Assembly (NCBI GenBank): GCA_964481165.1
Contig: CAYZYC010000139.1
Location: 1 to 5,912 of the forward strand
Length of the DNA stretch: 5,912 bases
Direction of reading: 5' to 3'
DNA from: Zeimonas sp964481165
GTDB lineage: Bacteria > Pseudomonadota > Gammaproteobacteria > Burkholderiales > Burkholderiaceae_E
A program made the translations under genes and the position numbers. The notes under the pieces were generated by a model. It ran no database searches, was not told where the DNA came from, and was given only the letters and a program-made list of their open reading frames with translations. Below are positions 1 through 5,912 of this stretch, piece by piece. Positions within the stretch are counted from its first letter, which is position 1. Every line of letters starts with the position of its first letter.

Positions 1-1313
1 CCTTCGAAATTGCGGTTCGATGTCGACGCGCAGCGTTCGCCCGGCTCGAGGCGGTCGGCGTTCATCGCCAGGCACATCGAGCAGCCCGGCTCGCGCCACT
101 CGAAGCCGGCGTCGCGAAAGATCCGGTCGAGCCCTTCCTCCTCGGCCTGCGCCTTCACCAGGCCCGACCCGGGAACGACCATCGCGAGCTTGACGTTGGA
201 CGCCTTGCGCTTCCCGCGAACGATCGCGGCGGCCTCGCGCAGATCCTCGATCCGCGAATTCGTGCACGAGCCGATGAACACCTTGTCGATCCGGATGTCG
301 CCGATCGCGGTGTCGGCCTTCAGCCCCATGTACTCGAGCGCGCGCTCGTATCCCTCGCGGCGCACCGGGTCCTTTTCCTTGTCGGGGTCGGGAACGCGTC
401 CGTCGATCGTCGTGACCATCTCGGGCGACGTTCCCCAGCTGACGTGCGGCGCGAGCTGCGCCGCGTCGATCTCGACGACGAGGTCGAAACGCGCACCGGG
501 GTCCGAGTGCAGCGTGCTCCAGTATCGGACCGCCTGGTCCCACTGCGGGCCGACCGGCGCCATCGGGCGCCCTTTCAGGTAGCGCATCGTCGTCTCGTCG
601 GCGGCGACCATTCCGGAACGTGCGCCGGCCTCGATGGCCATGTTGCAGATCGTCATCCGCCCTTCCATCGACAACGCGCGGATCGCCGAACCGGCGAACT
701 CGATCGCATAGCCGGTCCCGCCCGCCGTGCCGATGCGCCCGATCACGGCGAGAACGATGTCCTTCGCGGTCACGCCGCGCGGCAGCGTTCCGTCGACGCG
801 CACCAGCATGTTCTTCATCTTGCGCGCGACCAGCGTCTGCGTGGCCAGCACGTGCTCGACCTCGGACGTGCCTATCCCGAAAGCCAGGCAGGCGAAGGCG
901 CCGTGCGTGCTGGTGTGCGAATCGCCGCAGACGACCGTCATGCCCGGCAGCGTCGCGCCCTGTTCGGGTCCGATGACGTGGACGATTCCCTGGCGGCGAT
1001 CGAGGAGATCGAAATACGTGATGCCGAACTCGTGCGCGTTGCGGTCGAGCGTCTCGACCTGCAGGCGCGAGATCGGATCCTCGATGCCGCGCGAGCGGTC
1101 GGTCGTGGGCACGTTGTGATCGACGACGGCAAGGTTCGCGTCGACGCGCCACGGCTTGCGCCCGGCCATCCGCAGTCCTTCGAACGCCTGCGGGCTCGTC
1201 ACCTCGTGCACGAGGTGGCGATCGATGTAGATCAGCGCGGTGCCGTCGTCTTCCTCGAGGACGACGTGGGCATCCCACAGCTTGTCGTAGAGCGTACGGG
1301 GCGCGAGCGACAT
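1..1313 (-). CDS. leuC: 3-isopropylmalate dehydratase large subunit, C-terminus cut by window edge
   Basis: LeuC pairs with LeuD to interconvert 2- and 3-isopropylmalate in leucine biosynthesis, using a [4Fe-4S] cluster in the cytoplasm. The minus-strand frame starts at an ATG (1311-1313) and stays open for 437 codons to the left edge. The N-terminus begins MSLAPRTLYDKLWDAH, as in the family. Family motifs follow in order: VVDHNVPTTD, VCGDSHTSTHGAF and GTSEVEHVLATQTL. The cluster-binding cysteines are C350 in GSCTNSR, and C411 and C414 in GCSMCLAMN. These match the known C347/C407/C410 ligands of the enterobacterial enzyme. LeuC proteins are about 465-470 residues, so roughly 30 C-terminal residues lie outside the window. 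leuD would be expected next, but it is not visible. The sequence before the start (GAACGAAC) is a poor Shine-Dalgarno site. The truncation is only the window boundary. Confidence 0.97.
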   Translation of the reverse strand, partial: MSLAPRTLYDKLWDAHVVLEEDDGTALIYIDRHLVHEVTSPQAFEGLRMAGRKPWRVDANLAVVDHNVPTTDRSRGIEDPISRLQVETLDRNAHEFGITYFDLLDRRQGIVHVIGPEQGATLPGMTVVCGDSHTSTHGAFACLAFGIGTSEVEHVLATQTLVARKMKNMLVRVDGTLPRGVTAKDIVLAVIGRIGTAGGTGYAIEFAGSAIRALSMEGRMTICNMAIEAGARSGMVAADETTMRYLKGRPMAPVGPQWDQAVRYWSTLHSDPGARFDLVVEIDAAQLAPHVSWGTSPEMVTTIDGRVPDPDKEKDPVRREGYERALEYMGLKADTAIGDIRIDKVFIGSCTNSRIEDLREAAAIVRGKRKASNVKLAMVVPGSGLVKAQAEEEGLDRIFRDAGFEWREPGCSMCLAMNADRLEPGERCASTSNRNFE

Positions 1314-1333
1314 GTTCGTTCGGATCGGGCGAT

Positions 1334-1377
1334 GCGGCCCGAACGCGACGGGCCGCGCCCAGAGGGTTGCGGCAACC
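1334..1377 (-). promoter_or_regulatory. leuC leader with two inverted repeats
   Basis: Two inverted repeats lie between the M48 gene stop and the leuC start. The larger is GCGGCCC (1334-1340) and GGGCCGC (1350-1356), a perfect 7-bp stem with a 9-nt loop. The smaller is the 13-nt palindrome GGTTGCGGCAACC (1365-1377). On the minus strand neither is followed by a run of T, so this is not a standard intrinsic terminator. I also see no leucine-rich leader peptide, so classic leucine attenuation is not supported. They could be an operator, an mRNA leader fold or a weak terminator for the upstream gene. In GC-rich DNA a stem of this size can also arise by chance. Confidence 0.35.
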
Positions 1378-1381
1378 GTCG

Positions 1382-1387
1382 ATTATG
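1382..1387 (-). promoter_or_regulatory. possible -10 box for leuC
   Basis: The minus strand reads CATAAT here, matching five of six bases of TATAAT, 68 nt before the leuC ATG. It lies in one of the few A/T-rich spots of the gap. The hexamer 17 nt further upstream (TGAGGG) does not resemble TTGACA, so the promoter is only a suggestion. Confidence 0.3.
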
Positions 1388-1407
1388 CCACGCGGACTGC
1401 GGTTCCC

Positions 1408-2232
1408 TCAGCGCCGCGCCTGCTGGTACAAGGGCATCACGCGCTCGGCGTACGTCGCGAGATCGCGCGTGCGGTTCTCGGCCGAAGGGTGCGTGCTGAG
1501 GAACTCGGGCCCGCCGCCACCGCCCGAAACCTTGGCCATCTTCTGCCACAGCGTCACCGCGGCGCGCGGATCGTAGCCCGCGCGCGCCGCGATCTCGACG
1601 CCGATACGGTCGGCTTCGGTCTCGTGCAACCGGCTGTTCGGCAGCCCGAAGAAGGTCTTGTAGAAGACGCCGCCGAGGTCCGTGGCGATCTGTCCCGCGC
1701 CGAGCAGGATCGCCGCGCCGCTGATCACCGCCTGCGCGCCCATCTGCTCCGAAGCCCTTTCGCGCGCGTGTTCGCGCAGCGCGTGCGCGATCTCGTGGCC
1801 GAGCACCGCGGCGATCTCCGCATCGGTGAGCTCGAGCTTCGTGATCAACCCGCTGTAGACGGCGATCTTGCCCCCCGGCATCACCCACGCGTTGATCTCG
1901 GGCGATTCGAAGACGTTGACTTCCCAGTTCCACTTCGACGCATCGGGCCGGAACGCCGTGCTGGCCGGAATGAGCCGCGTGGTGATCGTCCGCACGCGGG
2001 CGGTCAGCGCCGGAGCCGAGTTCAACGTGCCTTTCTGCCGCTGCTGCTGGACGACCTGCCGGTACGCGGTTTCGGCTTCCTGCTGCATCTGCGCTTCGCT
2101 CACCATCGACGACATGCGCTGCTGTCGATCGATGCCGACTGCGCCGGCACTCGTGGTCTGCACCGACTGGCAGCCGCCGAGCGCGAGCGCGCAAGCCGTT
2201 GCTGCAACGGCAACCAGGCGGATGGAACGCAT
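1408..2232 (-). CDS. M48-family zinc metalloprotease, outer-membrane lipoprotein
   Basis: This is a probable periplasmic zinc endopeptidase anchored in the outer membrane, of the M48 type that includes LoiP and BepA, which act in envelope protein quality control. The 274-residue protein has a lipoprotein signal peptide at residues 1-20 and lipobox LGGC with Cys21. The next residue is Gln, which by the Lol rule suggests the outer membrane. Residues 40-65 are Gln/Glu-rich. The zinc motif HEIAH is at 146-150. The third ligand is Glu204, with Asp208, in HETEADRIG. A hydrophobic stretch lies at about 168-180, and a conserved STHPS with Arg254 lies near the C-terminus. The start is set by an AAGGAG site 9 nt upstream and by the signal peptide; the frame is open 38 codons further up but without family character. 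It follows aroC by 52 bp, so it is probably co-transcribed. There are no TPR repeats, unlike BepA, so it is closer in architecture to LoiP. The substrate is unknown. Confidence 0.93.
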   Translation of the reverse strand: MRSIRLVAVAATACALALGGCQSVQTTSAGAVGIDRQQRMSSMVSEAQMQQEAETAYRQVVQQQRQKGTLNSAPALTARVRTITTRLIPASTAFRPDASKWNWEVNVFESPEINAWVMPGGKIAVYSGLITKLELTDAEIAAVLGHEIAHALREHARERASEQMGAQAVISGAAILLGAGQIATDLGGVFYKTFFGLPNSRLHETEADRIGVEIAARAGYDPRAAVTLWQKMAKVSGGGGGPEFLSTHPSAENRTRDLATYAERVMPLYQQARR

Positions 2233-2241
2233 TTTTCGACT

Positions 2242-2247
2242 CTCCTT
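2242..2247 (-). promoter_or_regulatory. ribosome binding site fixing the M48 lipoprotein start
   Basis: The minus strand reads AAGGAG here, 9 nt before the ATG at 2230-2232. It selects the start that gives a clean lipoprotein signal peptide over in-frame upstream codons that would add 38 residues ahead of it. Confidence 0.85.
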
Positions 2248-2284
2248 GCGGCGTACAAGGCCCTCGCGCATCGACGCAAGCAAC

Positions 2285-3397
2285 TCAGGAGCCCGGTCGA
2301 CGCGGCGGCCCTTCGATGCTCGGGGTGGAAACCGCGACGTCGGCATTCTGCGCGCGGTCGCGCAGAGCGTGGTCCATCAATACCAGCGCGAGCATCGCCT
2401 CGGCGATCGGCGTCGCGCGGATTCCGACGCAGGGATCGTGACGGCCGTGCGTCTGCACCTGCACCGGCGCGCCGTCGATGTCGATCGAACGGCGCGGCAG
2501 CCGGATGCTCGACGTCGGCTTGACCGCGATCTCGACGACGATCGACTGGCCGCTGGAAATGCCGCCGAGCATTCCGCCGGCATGGTTCGTCGCGAACCCC
2601 TCGGGCGTGAGTTCGTCGCCGTGTTCGCTGCCCTTCTGCGTGACGCAGCCGAAGCCCGATCCGATCTCGACCCCCTTGACCGCATTGATGCCCATCATCG
2701 CGTAGGCGATATCGGCATCGAGCTTGTCGTAGATCGGCTCGCCGAGGCCTACCGGAACGTGTTCGGCGACGATGCGAACGCGTGCGCCGCACGAATCGCC
2801 GGCCTTGCGCAGGTCGTCCATGTAGCGCTCGAGCGTCGGAACGACATCGGCGTCGGCAGCGAAGAACGGGTTGTCCGGAACGTGCGCCCAATCGGTGAAC
2901 GGAATCGGGATCTCGCCGATCTGCGTCATGCAGCCGCGCACGACCGTTCCGTACCGCTCGTGCAGCCACTTCTTCGCGATGGCCGCTGCCGCGACCGCGG
3001 GCGCCGTCAATCGGGCCGACGATCTGCCGCCGCCGCGCGGATCGCGGATGCCGTACTTCTGCCAGTAGGTGTAATCGGCATGGCCGGGCCGGAACGTGCG
3101 CGCGATTTCCGAGTAGTCGCTGCTGCGCGCGTCCTCGTTGCGGATCAGCAGCGCGATCGGCGTTCCCGTGCTGCGCCCCTCGTGGACTCCGGACAGGATC
3201 TCGACACGGTCGCGCTCCTGCCGCTGCGTGACGTGCCGCGACGTGCCCGGGCGGCGCCGGTCGAGTTCGGGCTGGATGTCGGCTTCGGACAGCACGAGAC
3301 CCGGAGGGCACCCGTCGACGATGCAGCCGATCGCCGGCCCGTGCGACTCGCCGAAAGTTGTGACACGGAAGACGTGGCCGAAAGTGCTGCCGGACAA
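2285..3397 (-). CDS. aroC: chorismate synthase
   Basis: AroC converts 5-enolpyruvylshikimate-3-phosphate to chorismate using reduced FMN. This is the last common step towards aromatic amino acids and folate. The 370-residue protein is close to the usual 355-370. It carries GESHG at 16-20 with His19, RPGHADYTY with His106, GGGRSSAR at 122-129, the NHAGGMLGGISSGQ block near 271-284, and the late signature GRHDPCVGIRATPIAEAM at 318-335. The second signature continues LTAP rather than the enterobacterial ETAM. I recall the LTAP form from Burkholderia proteins, so it is probably a lineage trait and not damage. The start codon is TTG (3395-3397). It is chosen because translation from it gives the family N-terminus MSGSTFGHVFRVTTFGESHG and because AAAGGAA lies 6 nt upstream. 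It starts 26 nt after the toxin remnant, so it is likely transcribed with gltX or from a promoter within the remnant. Confidence 0.98.
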   Translation of the reverse strand: MSGSTFGHVFRVTTFGESHGPAIGCIVDGCPPGLVLSEADIQPELDRRRPGTSRHVTQRQERDRVEILSGVHEGRSTGTPIALLIRNEDARSSDYSEIARTFRPGHADYTYWQKYGIRDPRGGGRSSARLTAPAVAAAAIAKKWLHERYGTVVRGCMTQIGEIPIPFTDWAHVPDNPFFAADADVVPTLERYMDDLRKAGDSCGARVRIVAEHVPVGLGEPIYDKLDADIAYAMMGINAVKGVEIGSGFGCVTQKGSEHGDELTPEGFATNHAGGMLGGISSGQSIVVEIAVKPTSSIRLPRRSIDIDGAPVQVQTHGRHDPCVGIRATPIAEAMLALVLMDHALRDRAQNADVAVSTPSIEGPPRRPGS

Positions 3398-3403
3398 GGT
3401 CGG

Positions 3404-3410
3404 TTCCTTT
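3404..3410 (-). promoter_or_regulatory. ribosome binding site fixing the TTG start of aroC
   Basis: The minus strand reads AAAGGAA, 6 nt before the TTG at 3395-3397. No in-frame ATG gives the expected N-terminus, so this site together with the conserved MSG beginning decides the start. Confidence 0.8.
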
Positions 3411-3423
3411 TACGTCGGAATGT

Positions 3424-3636
3424 TCAGGCTGCCCAGTTCTCGACGCGCAGTCCCGGGACACGCCGGAACTCCCTCACGTTGTTCGTGACGAGCGTTGCAT
3501 CGAGCGAACGAGCATGGGCAGCGATCATCAAGCCGTTCGAGCCGATCGGGATCCCTCGGCCCTTCAGGTCCGCTCGAATCTCCGCATAATGCTCCGCCGG
3601 GTCGCCATGCGTCGTCAACCGAACTTCCTTCGTCAC
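3424..3636 (-). pseudogene. remnant of a VapC-type PIN-domain toxin (C-terminal half only)
   Basis: VapC toxins are PIN-domain ribonucleases of type II toxin-antitoxin pairs, about 130-135 residues long. This frame ends at a TGA (3424-3426) and encodes roughly 70 residues matching the C-terminal half. Visible blocks are EHYAEIRADL, IPIGSNGLMIAAHARSL, ATLVTNNVREF and VPGLRVENW. From memory these align with Haemophilus VapC1 (HYGKW, GRPIGNNDLW, ITHNVKEFQR). The N-terminal DTN segment with the first catalytic Asp, and the middle Glu, are missing. The usual NDL is NGL (GGC at 3532-3534), so a third conserved acidic position is also lost. No ATG with a ribosome site precedes it, and no antitoxin gene is present. 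The left limit of homology is uncertain, and 3636 is simply the last plausible GTG. About 17 of 70 codons end in A or T, only slightly more than in the neighbours. It is almost certainly inactive as a nuclease. Confidence 0.8.
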
Positions 3637-3650
3637 CGATCGGCCGACGT

Positions 3651-5051
3651 TCAACCACTTGCGCGCAACCGCCCCACGACCGTTGCGCGCGGCATCGCTG
3701 CGAGCATCGCGTCGGCCGACGGCGTCTGCGCGACGCCGAACACGAGCAGCCGGACCGGAACCGCGAGTTGCGGCATCTTCAGGCCGTGCTCGGCGAGCGT
3801 CGCCTTCAACGCGACGGCGATCGACTCGCGATTCCAGTCGACCGACTCGAGTTCCGATGCGAAAGCCTCGATCGCCGCCGGCAGCGTCGCAGGACCGTCG
3901 ACGATATGGCGCTGCCGGTCTGCCCCTGCGAGCACGGGCTCGACGTAGAACATGCGCGCCAGCCCGGCGAGTTCGTTCAGCGTCTGCGCGCGTTCCTTCA
4001 GCAGTCCGCAGACGACCGCGAGATCTGCCCCGTCGCTCGCGACCTGGGCACCCGCCGCCTCCAGTCGAGGACGTACGAGCACGGCGAGCTCGTCGTCGTC
4101 CTTCGCCTTCAGGTAATGCGCATTCAGCCAGCGCAGCTTGTCGAAATCGAAGCGCGACGGCGAGCGGCTGATGTGCGCGCCGTCGAACCACGCGACGAAC
4201 TGCTCGCGCGAGAAAATCTCTTCGTCGCCATGGCTCCAGCCGAGGCGCGCGAGGTAGTTGACGACCGCATCGGGCAGGTAGCCGTCCTCGTCGTACTGCA
4301 TCACCGACACCGCGCCGTGGCGCTTGGACAGCTTCTGCCCGTCGGGGCCGTGGATCATCGGCAGGTGGCCGTATTCGGGGACCGGCGCACCGAGCGCGCG
4401 CAGGATGTTGATCTGGCGCGGTGTGTTGTTCACGTGATCGTCGCCGCGCAGCACGTGCGTGATCTGCATGTCGCGGTCGTCGACCACGACGCAGAAGTTG
4501 TAGGTCGGCGTGCCGTCCGAACGCGCGATGATCAGGTCGTCGAGTTCGGTGTTGTCGAACGCGATGGGTCCCTTCACCAGATCGTTCCAGCTCGTCGCAC
4601 CGTCGAGCGGGTTGCGGAAGCGCACGACCGGATCGACTCCCGCCGGCGGCTCGGGCAGCATGCGACCGGCCTCGGGTCGCCAGCGGCCGTCGTAGCGCGG
4701 TTTCAGTCCGAGCGCCTCCTGCTCGGCGCGCATCCGTTCGAGTTCTTCGCGCGTGCACCAGCAGCGATACGCGGTGCCTTCGACGAGCATCTTCGCGATC
4801 ACCTCGCGATAGCGCGGCATGCGCTGCATCTGGTAGTACGGGCCCTCGTCGACGTCCAGGCCGAGCCATTGCATGCCGTCGAGAATCGCCTGCACCGCCT
4901 CGGGCGTCGAGCGCTCGAGATCGGTGTCCTCGATGCGAAGGATGAAAGTGCCGCCGAAATGGCGCGCATACGCCCATGCGAACAGCGCCGTTCGGGCGCC
5001 GCCGATGTGCAGGAATCCGGTGGGGCTGGGCGCGAAACGCGTGCGAACCAT
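3651..5051 (-). CDS. gltX: glutamyl-tRNA synthetase
   Basis: GltX is a cytoplasmic class I aminoacyl-tRNA synthetase that charges tRNA-Glu with glutamate using ATP. The 466-residue protein is of normal length. It begins MVRTRFAPSPTGFLHIGGAR, with the HIGH-type motif HIGG at 15-18. Next come RIEDTD at 39-44, YNFCVVVDD near 184-192, HVLRGDDH near 199-206 and the KMSKS-type motif KLSKR at 240-244. After that comes the helical anticodon-binding half. The E. coli-type zinc site is incomplete: CWC (97-99) is present, but the second pair reads WRP (124-126) in YDGRWRP. I recall this as common in betaproteobacteria. The ATG at 5049-5051 is chosen because it gives the family N-terminus; an in-frame ATG 25 codons upstream does not, and neither has a clear Shine-Dalgarno site. 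Whether it also charges tRNA-Gln cannot be judged here. It is divergent from the methyltransferase gene and lies 14 nt before the toxin remnant. Confidence 0.98.
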   Translation of the reverse strand: MVRTRFAPSPTGFLHIGGARTALFAWAYARHFGGTFILRIEDTDLERSTPEAVQAILDGMQWLGLDVDEGPYYQMQRMPRYREVIAKMLVEGTAYRCWCTREELERMRAEQEALGLKPRYDGRWRPEAGRMLPEPPAGVDPVVRFRNPLDGATSWNDLVKGPIAFDNTELDDLIIARSDGTPTYNFCVVVDDRDMQITHVLRGDDHVNNTPRQINILRALGAPVPEYGHLPMIHGPDGQKLSKRHGAVSVMQYDEDGYLPDAVVNYLARLGWSHGDEEIFSREQFVAWFDGAHISRSPSRFDFDKLRWLNAHYLKAKDDDELAVLVRPRLEAAGAQVASDGADLAVVCGLLKERAQTLNELAGLARMFYVEPVLAGADRQRHIVDGPATLPAAIEAFASELESVDWNRESIAVALKATLAEHGLKMPQLAVPVRLLVFGVAQTPSADAMLAAMPRATVVGRLRASG

Positions 5052-5086
5052 GTAGCGAAGACCCGGTGGGAGCGATAGCTCGCCCG

Positions 5087-5092
5087 ATTCTA
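5087..5092 (-). promoter_or_regulatory. possible -10 box for gltX
   Basis: The minus strand reads TAGAAT, matching five of six bases of TATAAT, 35 nt before the gltX ATG. It lies in the 134-bp divergent region (5052-5185), which is otherwise GC-rich. I see no good -35 hexamer at 16-18 nt, so the call is weak. No convincing promoter for the plus-strand methyltransferase gene is visible in this gap. Confidence 0.3.
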
Positions 5093-5185
5093 CGTGAGCG
5101 CGAATCCCCGAGCGGACACGAGGCAACCCGCGCGGCGATCACGGGTGCGTGTGTCGCGGCGCCGTAGCGCGGGTATCGTCGCGCA

Positions 5186-5797
5186 ATGAACAAGCCAGTG
5201 GACAAGCCCTTCTCGCTCGCCTGCGAACGCAACAAGGAGCCGATCCTCGCGTTGCTCGTCGAACACTTCGGCGATCGGTGCCGCGTCCTCGAGGTCGGCA
5301 GCGGAACCGGCCAGCACGCGGTGCACTTTGCCGATGCATTGCCGCATCTCGAATGGCAGGCGAGCGACGTCGGGGAAAACCTCGCCGGCATCCGCGCATG
5401 GCTCGCCGACGCGGAGCTTTCCAATACGCCCGCGCCGCTCGCCTTCGACGTGAACGACGGCCCGCCCGCCGGCAGCTACGACGCCGTGTTCACCGCCAAC
5501 ACGATGCACATCATGTCGTGGCCGGAAGTCGAGCGCCTGTTCGGGATGCTGCCGGCGTTGACCACCGACGATGCGGTGTTCGTCGTCTACGGGCCGTTCA
5601 ACTACGACGGACGCTGCACGAGCGACAGCAACGCGCAGTTCGACCGCTGGTTGCGCAGCGAAGATCCGCGCCGCGGACTGCGCGATTTCGAGGCGGTCGA
5701 TGCGCTCGCCCGGCGCGCCGGGTTCGAGTTGCGCGAAGATCGCGCAATGCCCGCGAACAACCGGTGTATCGTCTGGCAGCGGCAGGTGCCGGTTTGA
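5186..5797 (+). CDS. DUF938/UPF0585 (METTL26-like) SAM-dependent methyltransferase
   Basis: This is a class I methyltransferase of the DUF938 (UPF0585) family, conserved from proteobacteria to animals (human METTL26). Its substrate is not established to my knowledge. The 203-residue protein matches the usual length of about 200. It opens with the family signature KPFSLACERNKEPIL. The SAM-binding loop follows at 36-42 (EVGSGTG, in VLEVGSGTGQHAVHFA). Asp61 comes after the second strand, and FDVND lies at 88-91. The family blocks NTMHIMSW (105-112), YGPFNYDGR, TSDSNAQFDRWL and RDFE are also present. The Rossmann core appears complete. The ATG at 5186 gives a family-like start, although only a weak ribosome site precedes it. 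It is divergent from gltX and 39 bp upstream of tRNA-Val. Its stop codon lies inside the tRNA promoter. It is cytoplasmic by sequence, with no signal or membrane segment. Confidence 0.93.
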   Translation: MNKPVDKPFSLACERNKEPILALLVEHFGDRCRVLEVGSGTGQHAVHFADALPHLEWQASDVGENLAGIRAWLADAELSNTPAPLAFDVNDGPPAGSYDAVFTANTMHIMSWPEVERLFGMLPALTTDDAVFVVYGPFNYDGRCTSDSNAQFDRWLRSEDPRRGLRDFEAVDALARRAGFELREDRAMPANNRCIVWQRQVPV

Positions 5798-5822
5798 TCG
5801 AACCCGGCGATCTGCTTACAAT
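5794..5822 (+). promoter_or_regulatory. sigma-70-type promoter of tRNA-Val
   Basis: A -35 box TTGATC (5794-5799, four of six matches) and a -10 box TACAAT (5817-5822, five of six) are separated by exactly 17 nt. Transcription would start near 5829, giving a leader of about 8 nt to be removed by RNase P. The -35 box overlaps the methyltransferase stop codon TGA (5795-5797). Confidence 0.65.
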
Positions 5823-5836
5823 TTCGCTCCTCTTCC

Positions 5837-5911
5837 GGGCGGTTAACTCAGCGGTAGAGTGCCACCTTCACACGGTGGAAGTCACTGGTTCGATCCCAGT
5901 ACCGCCCACCA
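5837..5911 (+). tRNA. tRNA-Val(CAC)
   Basis: This 75-nt tRNA reads GUG valine codons. All four arms pair perfectly. The acceptor is GGGCGGT (5837-5843) with ACCGCCC (5901-5907), and the D stem is ACTC with GAGT. The anticodon stem CCACC/GGTGG encloses the loop TTCACAC, so the anticodon is CAC at 5869-5871. The variable region is AAGTC. The T stem is ACTGG/CCAGT around TTCGATC. The discriminator is A5908, and CCA is encoded at 5909-5911. It has its own promoter just upstream and ends one base before the window edge, so any downstream gene or integrated element cannot be seen. Confidence 0.97.
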
Positions 5912-5912
5912 G

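Noticed and set aside
444..1499. A 351-codon plus-strand open frame opposite leuC
   Set aside because: It is antisense to leuC, which has all three cluster cysteines and a full set of motifs. The opposite frame has no recognisable content.
2996..3031. Atypical second chorismate synthase signature (RSSARLTAP in place of RSSARETA)
   Set aside because: I recall the same wording in Burkholderia-type AroC proteins and the catalytic histidines are intact, so it is treated as a lineage trait and not a novelty.
1868..3589. A 573-codon plus-strand open frame lying across the M48 gene, aroC and the toxin remnant
   Set aside because: It is antisense to two clearly recognised genes, is rich in Arg and Ala as expected of GC-rich shadow frames, and shows no family motif.
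4640..4763. Missing second half of the zinc site in GltX (CWC present, WRP in place of a Cys/His pair)
   Set aside because: Zinc-free GluRS proteins are common in many bacteria, and the rest of the enzyme is intact.
3495..5078. A 527-codon plus-strand open frame opposite gltX
   Set aside because: It mirrors gltX almost exactly. Stop codons are rare on the opposite strand in this GC-rich DNA, and no domain is recognisable.
5090..5509. A 139-codon minus-strand frame that would extend upstream of gltX into the methyltransferase gene
   Set aside because: It overlaps the well-supported DUF938 gene in antisense and has no recognisable motif.
5837..5911. tRNA 3' end as a possible attachment site for an integrated element
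   Set aside because: No integrase gene and no repeated copy of the tRNA end is present in the window, and the sequence stops one base after the tRNA.

Overview
The window is a gene-dense, high-GC stretch of bacterial chromosome, most likely from a betaproteobacterium. The lineage guess rests on several signs: strongly G/C-ending codons; a chorismate synthase reading RSSARLTAP where enterobacteria have RSSARETA, the form I recall from Burkholderia-type proteins; a glutamyl-tRNA synthetase without the E. coli-type zinc ligands; and a tRNA-Val(CAC) gene. No 16S gene or other decisive marker is present, so the lineage is an inference.

Layout. Positions 1-5051 are read from the minus strand. In transcription order they hold gltX (5051-3651, glutamyl-tRNA synthetase), a decayed piece of a VapC-type PIN-domain toxin gene (3636-3424), aroC (3397-2285, chorismate synthase, with a TTG start), an M48-family metalloprotease lipoprotein gene (2232-1408) and leuC (1313 to the left edge, 3-isopropylmalate dehydratase large subunit, cut by the window end). 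Positions 5186-5911 are read from the plus strand: a DUF938/UPF0585 (METTL26-like) methyltransferase and then tRNA-Val(CAC). The tRNA has a recognisable promoter that overlaps the end of the methyltransferase gene. The 134 bp between gltX and the methyltransferase is a divergent promoter region.

How the genes work together. gltX, aroC and leuC are core metabolic genes: glutamate charging of tRNA, the last shikimate-pathway step, and the isomerisation step of leucine synthesis. The M48 lipoprotein probably acts in periplasmic or outer-membrane protein quality control. It sits 52 bp after aroC with its own strong ribosome binding site, so co-transcription with aroC is likely. leuC has a 94 bp gap before it with a possible -10 box and hairpins, so it may start a separate unit.

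I see no new multi-gene system. The least ordinary feature is the toxin remnant between gltX and aroC. It has lost its N-terminal half and its antitoxin, and a conserved active-site aspartate reads as glycine. Secondary points are the leuC leader hairpins, the aroC TTG start just after the remnant, and the tRNA promoter overlapping a stop codon. No gap between genes exceeds 134 bp.
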